The notes beneath the pieces were generated by a model. That model searched no databases. It had not been told where the DNA came from and saw nothing but the letters and a program-made list of their open reading frames with translations. From positions 1 to 5,357 of the forward strand of contig JAEYXD010000004.1 in NCBI GenBank assembly GCA_023428645.1: DNA of 5,357 bases. The letters run 5' to 3'. Position numbers and translations under genes: made by a program. Shown here piece after piece: positions 1-5,275 of this stretch (position 1 is its first letter; each line of letters opens with the position of its first letter). Source of the DNA: Pseudomonadota bacterium (GTDB taxonomy: Bacteria > Pseudomonadota > Gammaproteobacteria > Steroidobacterales > Steroidobacteraceae).

Positions 1-183
1 GTCGAACTCCGCCCCCAGTGGGCTGGCCGAGGCTGCCGAATTGCGCAGTGGCTCGAGGCTCAGGCGATTCGGCCACCAATACTCGTTGTCGGGGATGGTT
101 TGGGACTGTGCATGCGCTGCCACGCCCAGCGCGCACAGCACGGCAATCGCCGCTGCCTTTGGAAACATCAAGGTCTTGCTCAT
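1..183 (-). CDS. katG: Periplasmic catalase-peroxidase, N-terminal part (cut by window edge)
   Basis: Reading the minus strand from the ATG at 183-181 gives 61 residues with no stop before the window edge. Residues 1-25 form a signal peptide: Lys3 and Lys9, a hydrophobic stretch AAAIAVLCALGVAA, then AHA|Q as a signal peptidase I site. The mature start contains EYWWPNRLSLEPLR (34-47) and SPLGAEFD (54-61). This matches the conserved N-terminus of catalase-peroxidases (typically WWPNQL..LL, then SNPLGEDFDY) and resembles the exported KatP form (YYPETLDLTPLR...SNPWGADFDY). The family is a haem enzyme that breaks down hydrogen peroxide; the signal peptide places this one in the periplasm, whereas most KatG proteins are cytoplasmic. 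The haem and catalytic residues lie outside the window, so activity cannot be judged. ATG 183 is preferred over the in-frame ATG at 168-166 because it gives a full signal peptide; its ribosome site is weak (GAG seven bases upstream). It is divergent from the receptor gene. Confidence 0.85.
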   Translation of the reverse strand, partial: MSKTLMFPKAAAIAVLCALGVAAHAQSQTIPDNEYWWPNRLSLEPLRNSAASASPLGAEFD

Positions 184-202
184 TTTGATCTCGGTTAGTC
201 AA

Positions 203-231
203 ATAATGATTCGAGAATGGTTCCGCGCGAA
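203..231 (-). promoter_or_regulatory. Weak candidate promoter for the catalase-peroxidase gene
   Basis: On the minus strand the hexamer CATTAT (208-203) resembles a -10 box (TATAAT; 4 of 6) and lies about 20 bases upstream of the catalase-peroxidase ATG. With a 17-base spacer the -35 position reads TTCGCG (231-226), only 3 of 6 matches to TTGACA. The AT-rich patch at 199-210 is unusual in this GC-rich region, which is the main reason to suspect it. The poor -35 would suit an activator-dependent promoter, but no activator site is identified. Confidence 0.22.
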
Positions 232-449
232 CGCGGGCAGCCGGCAATGTATCGACGACAGGTCGGCAGCTCTAATGGTTGATTCGCATACGTTCGATAG
301 GCAGAGCCGATCGAAGCGGACGGGACCGCTATTGCCGGGCGCGTCGCGTCGCTCTAGCAACGAGCCGAAGTGCTCGAAAATTGCCGCGAGGCCCGCTTCA
401 TCGATCATTCAATTCTTCTCTTGCCGCGGCCGAACGCCGCGACCCGCCA

Positions 450-489
450 CCTTCACATGATCGTCATCTCCGCGAGACCGGGCTGTCAC
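450..489 (+). promoter_or_regulatory. Possible Pho-box-like repeats upstream of the receptor gene
   Basis: Heptamers CCTTCAC (450-456), TCGTCAT (461-467) and CTGTCAC (483-489) share the TCA core of the PhoB half-site (CTGTCAT or CTTTCAT) and start 11 and 22 bases apart, the spacing expected of PhoB direct repeats. The intermediate position (472-478, GCGAGAC) does not match. The first pair fits the 18-base consensus at only about 10 positions. No clear -10 box follows. Control by phosphate would make sense for a phytase operon, but the match is weak and could be chance. Confidence 0.2.
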
Positions 490-500
490 GCGCGGACAGC
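482..500. repeat. 19-bp inverted repeat upstream of the receptor gene
   Basis: Perfect arms GCTGTC (482-487) and GACAGC (495-500) flank a 7-base centre ACGCGCG. It ends 41 bases before the receptor ATG, so it would lie in the promoter or the leader of that transcript. It could be a dimeric repressor operator or a leader hairpin. It overlaps the last Pho-like heptamer (483-489), so the two readings compete. Confidence 0.35.
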
Positions 501-527
501 ACATTGCCGGCCTCGAAAGGCATTCCT

Positions 528-537
528 AGGTGGGAAG
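528..537 (+). promoter_or_regulatory. Ribosome binding site deciding the receptor start
   Basis: AGGTGG (528-533) and the overlapping GGGAAG (532-537) end 8 and 4 bases before the ATG at 542. They support ATG 542 rather than the in-frame GTG at 530, which lies inside the AGGTGG element itself. Confidence 0.6.
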
Positions 538-541
538 CGGT

Positions 542-2980
542 ATGTCGAAGCATGTTCGGGGTGTGAACTGGCTCATTGCAACGGCGGTCGGGGCGGCGCT
601 CTCGCACGGCACGGCCGCGGCTCAAGAGGTCTCGGCCGGCCGAGGCGCGTTGGATCAGGTGCAGGAAGTCGTGGTCTATGCCACTCGATATCGCGACCGC
701 ACGACGGATACCGCGCCGGCGCTGAGCTATGACCTCAAGTACTTTCAGAAATTCGAGCCGAATACCGTTGGCGACATGCTGAAGCGCGTGCCCGGCATGG
801 GCTTCGTCGGGTCGGACATCATGGAATACGACGGTCCGCAACTGCGCGGCCTGGGTGGCGGCTACACGCAAGTCCTCATCAACGGCAAGCGGGTGCCAGG
901 CGCGGGTGACGACCGCTCGTTCTGGGTGGACCGCATTCCGGCGGAAATGGTCGAGCGCGTTGAAATCCTACGCAGCAACAGCGCAAGCAGGAGCGGCGAC
1001 GCTGTCGCCGGCGCGATCAACATCGTGTTGCGCGACTCCCATTCGTTCGACGGCACCTACGTTCGCGCGGGTCTTAACCACTGGTACGACGGAGAAGCAA
1101 ATCCGACCTTCGGTGCCGTGAGCAGCGGCGACTTCGCCGGCGGCCGCATTCTCGCCGGCCTCAATGTCCAGGACCGCTACCGCGCCAAGGTGAAACGCTC
1201 GGATCGCTTCAGCGATTCGTCGCTTCTGGAGCTGGCGAGCTGGGAAGACCAGACGGAAGTGAAGGATGGTCGCGACTACTCGGCCAACCTCTCATATATC
1301 GTCGACCTCGGCGCAACGGGTCGACTCACCCTTGACGGGTTCTTCGTCAAGACCGATCGCGACGTGACCGAAGTGTCGTTCGAGGAGGAACTCGACGATG
1401 ACGTCACGATCGACTCTCGCGTTCCCGGCCTGAACCCGATCGACCAGAAGAACTGGGGGCTCGGCGCCGAATACAAGTTCGACATGGTGGGCGGCACGAC
1501 CGGAATCACTCTCGACCATGCGCGCTTCGAGGATGACAGCTCGGCGACCGAGGAGTCGCACTCCTACGTGAGCGACGCGACCCATTGGGATCAGGTCTGG
1601 AGCATTCATGGTGCCGAGTGGGATGGCGCGAAGGCCGAGGCCGAGGCGGTCGATGCCAACGATGCCGAGACTGGTTTCAAGCTGGCGCACAAGCGCGCGC
1701 TCGGTACGACCGTGCGGATCGAATTCGGCGTCGACATCCGCGAGAAGAAGCGCGACATCACTTACACCATGCTCGAGTGGGACGCGGAGGAAGAGGGCGA
1801 CCCGGTGCGGTATGAGCCCGACAGCATCATCACCAGCGTGATCAAGGAAAGGCGTCTCGACCCGTACCTGCAGTTATCGGGCGACGCTGGAACGTTGAGC
1901 TGGGAAGCGGGCCTGCGCTACGAGACCACCGACTCGGACATTCGCTATGTCGAGGACGGCAACCTCGATGGCGCTGCCAGCACGGACTACGACAAGCTGC
2001 TGCCATCGGTCCACTTCAAATGGGACCTGAGCGAGTCCGACCGCATCAGCCTTTCGCTCGCTCGCAGCGTCAAGCGCCCGAACTTCAACGAGCTGATCCC
2101 GGCACTGCTGGACGGCGAATATGGTGACAACGACTACATCGGCAATCCAGGGCTCGAGATGGAAAGCGCCGACGGCGTCGATCTGGGTTATGAGCGTCGG
2201 CTCGGTCGCCTGGGTGTCATCGGGGTCAATCTCTTTTATCGCAAGATCGAGAATCTGATCGAGCTGACCAACACCGGTATCGCGGGCCAGGACGCGCTCG
2301 CACGCATCGGCGACGATACGCTGGACAACGAGGACTTCGCCGAGGACTTCATGGACGGCTACCTGGATGCCCATCCGGGCGCTTCCAAGCGGGAGGCGCA
2401 GGCCGCGGCCGACGCGGCGCTGAGAACCGCGGTGCTCGCCGCCGGCGGCGAGTTCGAGCCGGACAATTGGTTGTTCACCTCGGCGAACGTCGGTACGGGC
2501 AAGTTGTATGGCGTCGAGCTCGACCTGTCGACGCCGCTGACCGTGCTCGGTCTGCCGCACACCGGCGTGTTCCTCAACTATTCCTGGGTGAACTCCAAAG
2601 TCGGCGATTTTCTCGGCGACCGCCGCTTCAACGACCAGGCCAAGAGCGTCTACAACATCGGCTTCATCCAGGACCTGCCGCTCTTCGGCGTGTCCTTCGG
2701 TGCGACCTATCGCAAGCAGGGCGACGCATTCAGCCGCGTGCTCGCAGAGGAAGTGACCATCACATATGGCGGCGAGCTGGACCTGTTCGTCGAAAAGCGC
2801 TTTGGCAAGAACTTCTCCGTACGCGTTTCCGCCAACAATCTGCTGGATGCCTCCAAGGACGAGGTCTTACACAAGTTCGACAACCTGGACGACCAGGTCG
2901 ACCGCGATTACGACGAGTACGAGCTGGAGAGTGAGGAAGCGGGGCCGTCCTACCAAGTGGTCGCGCGCTGGGCATTTTGA
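542..2980 (+). CDS. TonB-dependent outer-membrane receptor, probably for phytate or a metal-phytate/inositol phosphate
   Basis: The 812-residue product has a signal peptide (1-27: MSKHVRG, hydrophobic core LIATAVGAAL, AAA|Q cleavage) and a TonB-box-like QEVVVYATR (41-49). The plug domain spans about 55-165 with the usual motifs GDMLKRVPGM, LRGLGGGYTQVLINGKRVPG and IPAEMVERVEILRSNSASRSGDAVAGAINIVLR-type closing. A beta-barrel of about 640 residues follows and ends in an aromatic residue (VVARWAF), as outer-membrane barrels do. Receptors of this class import scarce ligands into the periplasm using proton-motive force through TonB-ExbBD. The family assignment is firm; the ligand is inferred from the phytase immediately downstream. 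Several predicted loops are strongly acidic (280-287, 414-420, 591-605, 783-799), and 583-640 is an Ala/Asp/Glu-rich, probably helical insert between barrel strands. There is no N-terminal signalling domain of the FecA type, so sigma/anti-sigma control through this protein is unlikely. No frameshift or truncation is seen. Confidence 0.93.
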   Translation: MSKHVRGVNWLIATAVGAALSHGTAAAQEVSAGRGALDQVQEVVVYATRYRDRTTDTAPALSYDLKYFQKFEPNTVGDMLKRVPGMGFVGSDIMEYDGPQLRGLGGGYTQVLINGKRVPGAGDDRSFWVDRIPAEMVERVEILRSNSASRSGDAVAGAINIVLRDSHSFDGTYVRAGLNHWYDGEANPTFGAVSSGDFAGGRILAGLNVQDRYRAKVKRSDRFSDSSLLELASWEDQTEVKDGRDYSANLSYIVDLGATGRLTLDGFFVKTDRDVTEVSFEEELDDDVTIDSRVPGLNPIDQKNWGLGAEYKFDMVGGTTGITLDHARFEDDSSATEESHSYVSDATHWDQVWSIHGAEWDGAKAEAEAVDANDAETGFKLAHKRALGTTVRIEFGVDIREKKRDITYTMLEWDAEEEGDPVRYEPDSIITSVIKERRLDPYLQLSGDAGTLSWEAGLRYETTDSDIRYVEDGNLDGAASTDYDKLLPSVHFKWDLSESDRISLSLARSVKRPNFNELIPALLDGEYGDNDYIGNPGLEMESADGVDLGYERRLGRLGVIGVNLFYRKIENLIELTNTGIAGQDALARIGDDTLDNEDFAEDFMDGYLDAHPGASKREAQAAADAALRTAVLAAGGEFEPDNWLFTSANVGTGKLYGVELDLSTPLTVLGLPHTGVFLNYSWVNSKVGDFLGDRRFNDQAKSVYNIGFIQDLPLFGVSFGATYRKQGDAFSRVLAEEVTITYGGELDLFVEKRFGKNFSVRVSANNLLDASKDEVLHKFDNLDDQVDRDYDEYELESEEAGPSYQVVARWAF

Positions 2981-2993
2981 TTCAGGATTTCTA

Positions 2994-3000
2994 GAGGTGA
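2994..3000 (+). promoter_or_regulatory. Shine-Dalgarno sequence set far upstream of the phytase start
   Basis: GAGGTGA is a perfect 7-base complement to the conserved anti-Shine-Dalgarno (TCACCTC within the 16S rRNA 3' end). It lies 36 bases before the phytase ATG at 3037, too far for normal initiation in a linear message. No other purine-rich site stands before ATG 3037 or ATG 3046. The intervening hairpin (3003-3029) would shorten the gap to 9 bases. An in-frame TGA at 2998-3000 excludes a phytase start upstream of it, and there is no ATG, GTG or TTG in frame between 3001 and 3036. Confidence 0.5.
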
Positions 3001-3002
3001 CG

Positions 3003-3029
3003 GAAACAGCCGGCTCGCGCCGCTGTTTC
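3003..3029 (+). other. Strong intergenic hairpin between receptor and phytase genes
   Basis: GAAACAGC (3003-3010) pairs with GCTGTTTC (3022-3029); after one bulged C (3011), GGC (3012-3014) pairs with GCC (3019-3021) around the tetraloop TCGC. That makes 11 base pairs with a single bulge. The downstream strand has only TTT, followed by CGATTGAT, so it is a poor intrinsic terminator. It fills almost all the space between the Shine-Dalgarno and the phytase ATG. Possible roles are folding the ribosome site towards the start, protecting the upstream receptor message from 3' exonucleases, or partial attenuation. Confidence 0.65.
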
Positions 3030-3036
3030 GATTGAT

Positions 3037-5106
3037 ATGCATCACATGAACGCGAACTTGTATCGACTGGTCGTGTTGCTCGTCGTGACGCTTCTTGCCG
3101 GCTGCGGCAACGAGTGGAGGACGAACGCCGTCAAACCGAGGGAAACGGCCGCCGTCGCAGTGGATCGAGAACTACCGGTCCCATCCCCAGGCACGCCCTT
3201 TGGCGCAGTGCTCTGGTCGCACCCGACCGAGCCCGCTCGCAGTCTGGTCGTTGGCGCATCGGGTAACGCTGGTGTGACGCTCACCTCGATGGACGGGCGG
3301 CCGCGCAACCGCTTCCCGGGTTTCGTGGCGGATGCCATTGCGCTGACTTACGGTTTCGATGCGGGTTCGGGGCAGGTGCCTTTGATCATCGTGCATGACC
3401 GCGGTGCTGCGGCGCTTCGCGCGTTCGCCGTGGATGCCGCAACGAAAGAGCTGCGAGAAGTGACAGGCACACCGGCGCGGGTGAAGGCGGAGCTGACGGG
3501 ACTGTGCCTCTATCGCAGTCCAATCACCGGCAAGTCATACGCGTTCGCCGCCACCGATCCCGGCGAGCTGCAGCAGTGGGAACTGTCTGCGCGTAATGGC
3601 GCGGTTCACGGCCGCCTCGTGCGCAACATCGCGGTCGGTGCCGGCGCGGGCCCGTGCGTCGCCGACGACTCGGCGCAGGTCGTGTACATCGCCGATGAGG
3701 CCGTCGGCATCTGGCGCATCGCGGCCGAGCCCGAGGCCGATCTCGCGGACCGCGAATTGCTGGATCTCACCGCGCCGCGCGGGCATCTGGGGGAGGAAGT
3801 GAAGGGGCTCGCGTTGCGTCATGGCGCAACGACGACCTACCTGCTCGCCGCGGACGAAGATGCCGCGGCCGTGCATGTCTACGAGCTGCCGAAGGGAACA
3901 CACGTCGGCCAGTTCTCGCTCGCGGGTGTCGACGATCCGCAGTTCGAGTCGCTATGGGCCGGTTTCGCAGCCGCGTCTCGCGACGACGGGGGCGTCGTAC
4001 TCGTGCCAGATGAGGGGAGCGCCCCCGCCGTTCTTGTGGTGCGTTGGAATGAGGTTGCCAACGCGTTGAAGTTGCCGGTCGACGCGGCGCGCGATCCGCG
4101 CGTGGTGGCGCCGACGGAAGCGCGCACCGTGAAGGCCGACGTCGAGACCGAGCCGGTCGAGGACTATGGCGATGCGGCCGATGATCCGGCCATCTGGGTG
4201 CATCCCACCGATCCGCAACTCAGCATGGTGATCGGCTCGCAAAAGAAGCGTGGCATCGAAGTCTACGACCTCGCCGGCAAGCGCCTGCAAGTGCTCCCTG
4301 ACGGTCGCACGAACAATGTCGATCTGCGTCAGGGCGTACTGCTCGGCGGCAAACATCGCGACATCGTCGCGGGCTCGAATCGCGATCACCGCACGCTCAC
4401 GCTGTATGAGATCGATCCAGTCACGCGGAAGCTGACTGACGTGGCCGCGGCGCCGATTCCCACCGGCATGCGGGACCCGTACGGCCTGTGCATGTATCAC
4501 AGCGCGAAGAGCGGCAAGCTGTATGTGTTCATCAACAATCCCGACGCGGGCGAGTTTCGGCAGTGGGAGATCGAGCCCGAGGGCGACAAGCTCAGCGCCA
4601 AGCTCGTGCGTGAGTTCACTGTGGGTACGCAAGCGGAAGGCTGCGCGGCGGATGACGACACCGGCGCGTTGTATATCGCCGAGGAGGACGTCGGCCTGTG
4701 GCGTTATCCAGCGGAGCCGGATGATCCCACGCCGCGTCGACAGATCGATTCCACGACGGACGCAGGTCGCCTGAACGCCGATGTCGAGGGTGTCGCGATT
4801 TATCGCGGCGAGAATGGCGCTGGCTATCTGCTCGTATCGAACCAGGGTGCCGACAATTTCGCTGTCTACCGCCGCGAGGACGACAACGACTTCGTCGGAT
4901 TCTTCTCCATCGTTGCCAACGACGAGTCGGGCATCGATGGTGTGTCGGAAACCGATGGTCTGGAGGTGACCAGTGCGTCACTGGGCCGGCGTTTTCCAAA
5001 GGGTCTGTTGGTGGTGCAGGACGGCCGCAATATCACGCCGGTGGAACGGCAGAACTTCAAACTCGTCTCTTGGGAGCGTGTTGCAGCGGCGCTGGGTCTG
5101 CCGTGA
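3037..5106 (+). CDS. Tandem beta-propeller phytase lipoprotein (degenerate first unit, complete second unit)
   Basis: The 689-residue product is an alkaline, Ca2+-dependent type phytase, which hydrolyses myo-inositol hexakisphosphate. Residues 4-23 are a lipoprotein signal with lipobox LAGC (Cys23); Gly follows the Cys, which favours outer-membrane sorting. Unit 2 (about 378-689) carries the family motifs: DDPAIW (382-387), KK (403-404), NNVDLR (426-431), YGL (482-484), GEFRQW (505-510), EGCAADD (534-540), YIAEED (546-551), DVEG (582-585), SNQG (601-604), ETDG (638-641) and NFKLVSW (673-679). Unit 1 (about 48-347) follows the same order but lacks most catalytic residues: GAVLW replaces DDPAIW, GPCVADD replaces EGCAADD, EVKG replaces DVEG, and the NNVD-R and TDG motifs are missing. 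Single-domain phytases of this family are about 350 residues, so this is a duplication; two-domain forms are known. ATG 3037 is chosen over ATG 3046 because of the hairpin-bridged ribosome site. It lies 56 bases after the receptor stop, probably in the same operon. No frameshift is seen. Confidence 0.93.
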   Translation: MHHMNANLYRLVVLLVVTLLAGCGNEWRTNAVKPRETAAVAVDRELPVPSPGTPFGAVLWSHPTEPARSLVVGASGNAGVTLTSMDGRPRNRFPGFVADAIALTYGFDAGSGQVPLIIVHDRGAAALRAFAVDAATKELREVTGTPARVKAELTGLCLYRSPITGKSYAFAATDPGELQQWELSARNGAVHGRLVRNIAVGAGAGPCVADDSAQVVYIADEAVGIWRIAAEPEADLADRELLDLTAPRGHLGEEVKGLALRHGATTTYLLAADEDAAAVHVYELPKGTHVGQFSLAGVDDPQFESLWAGFAAASRDDGGVVLVPDEGSAPAVLVVRWNEVANALKLPVDAARDPRVVAPTEARTVKADVETEPVEDYGDAADDPAIWVHPTDPQLSMVIGSQKKRGIEVYDLAGKRLQVLPDGRTNNVDLRQGVLLGGKHRDIVAGSNRDHRTLTLYEIDPVTRKLTDVAAAPIPTGMRDPYGLCMYHSAKSGKLYVFINNPDAGEFRQWEIEPEGDKLSAKLVREFTVGTQAEGCAADDDTGALYIAEEDVGLWRYPAEPDDPTPRRQIDSTTDAGRLNADVEGVAIYRGENGAGYLLVSNQGADNFAVYRREDDNDFVGFFSIVANDESGIDGVSETDGLEVTSASLGRRFPKGLLVVQDGRNITPVERQNFKLVSWERVAAALGLP
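3688..3716 (+). repeat. DNA repeat, copy 1, inside phytase unit 1
   Basis: These 29 bases match 4675-4703 at 25 positions and encode IADEAVGIWR-type sequence (residues 218-226) of the degenerate unit. The two copies are 987 bases (329 codons) apart, the same spacing that separates the other matching motifs of the two propellers (327-329 residues), so they mark the internal duplication. Confidence 0.7.
4675..4703 (+). repeat. DNA repeat, copy 2, inside phytase unit 2
   Basis: This is the partner of 3688-3716 and encodes IAEEDVGLWR (547-556) of the complete unit, including acidic residues that line the active site in known beta-propeller phytases. Of the four differences, two replace conserved acidic positions in copy 1 (Glu549 to Asp, Asp551 to Ala). 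Confidence 0.7.
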
Positions 5107-5265
5107 CGGCTTGTCGAAATGGCGGAGCAGGCTGCGCCTGACGCATCGAACGAACGCAAGCGGACTCATTGGCCGACGCACGCGCGCTCTCCGCGATCGC
5201 GCGGGGCACGCGGTGCGACCGGCTGACGTCCGTGGCGCGAACGTGCACATTTCGAAGCGTTCGGC
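5107..5265. other. GC-rich convergent intergenic region with stem-loops, no good terminator
   Basis: Stems seen are CAGGC/GCCTG with loop TGC (5128-5140, 22 bases after the phytase stop), CGCGCG/CGCGCG (5181-5203), which overlaps an alternative CCGCG/CGCGG (5191-5204), and CGAACG/CGTTCG (5238-5263). None is followed by a T-run on either strand, so none qualifies as a clear intrinsic terminator. The first is the best-placed candidate for ending the phytase message. Termination may instead be Rho-dependent. No gene is recognised here. Confidence 0.4.
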
Positions 5266-5275
5266 TCAACCGAAC
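5259..5275. terminator. Weak hairpin overlapping the stop of the convergent gene
   Basis: GTTCGG (5259-5264) and CCGAAC (5270-5275) are perfect arms around a 5-base loop. The loop contains the TGA of the minus-strand frame, and the stem is mutually exclusive with the CGAACG/CGTTCG pairing at 5238-5263. There is no T-run, so a terminator role is doubtful. Confidence 0.2.

Larger units (their letters stand above)
184..541. other. Divergent intergenic control region, no convincing gene
   Basis: These 358 bases separate the divergent catalase-peroxidase and receptor genes and should carry both promoters. Short open frames exist on both strands but none has a ribosome site, a signal sequence or recognisable protein character. 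Visible structure: inverted repeats at 223-236 (CCGCG, loop CGAA, CGCGG), 425-441 (CGCGGC, loop CGAAC, GCCGCG) and 482-500 (GCTGTC, 7-base loop, GACAGC). There is also a set of TCA-containing heptamers on an 11-base register at 450-489. No good sigma-70 promoter for the receptor could be picked out. Confidence 0.6.

Noticed and set aside
297..332. OxyR-like tetramers (ATAG at 297, CTAT at 329-332) upstream of the catalase-peroxidase gene
   Set aside because: The span is 36 rather than 37 bases, the two inner tetramers do not match, and the site is more than 110 bases from the start codon.
199..408. 69-residue open frame on the minus strand just upstream of the catalase-peroxidase gene
   Set aside because: No ribosome site, no recognisable family or signal sequence, and it would occupy the expected promoter region. 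Frames this long are common by chance in GC-rich DNA.
530..541. Alternative GTG start for the receptor (adds four residues)
   Set aside because: The GTG falls within the AGGTGG/GGGAAG ribosome site that suits ATG 542, and the shorter form has a cleaner signal peptide start. The GTG is not fully excluded, since AAAGG lies upstream of it.
2315..2353. EF-hand-like Ca2+ loop in the acidic receptor insert (DDTLDNEDFAEDF)
   Set aside because: The spacing of acidic residues does not fit the DxDxDG...E loop and the central Gly is absent.
1874..2560. Long antisense open frame (228 residues) within the receptor gene, and a similar one at 3952-4632 in the phytase gene
   Set aside because: Both are shadows of strongly supported genes. 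They lack ribosome sites and recognisable domains, and arise from GC-biased third codon positions.
3003..3036. Intrinsic terminator between the receptor and phytase genes
   Set aside because: The hairpin is strong but is followed by CGATTGAT with no T-run, and the phytase gene has no promoter of its own that I can see. Partial attenuation remains possible.
3037..3105. Twin-arginine (Tat) export of the phytase
   Set aside because: Only one arginine (Arg10) precedes the hydrophobic core; the segment is a standard Sec lipoprotein signal with LAGC.
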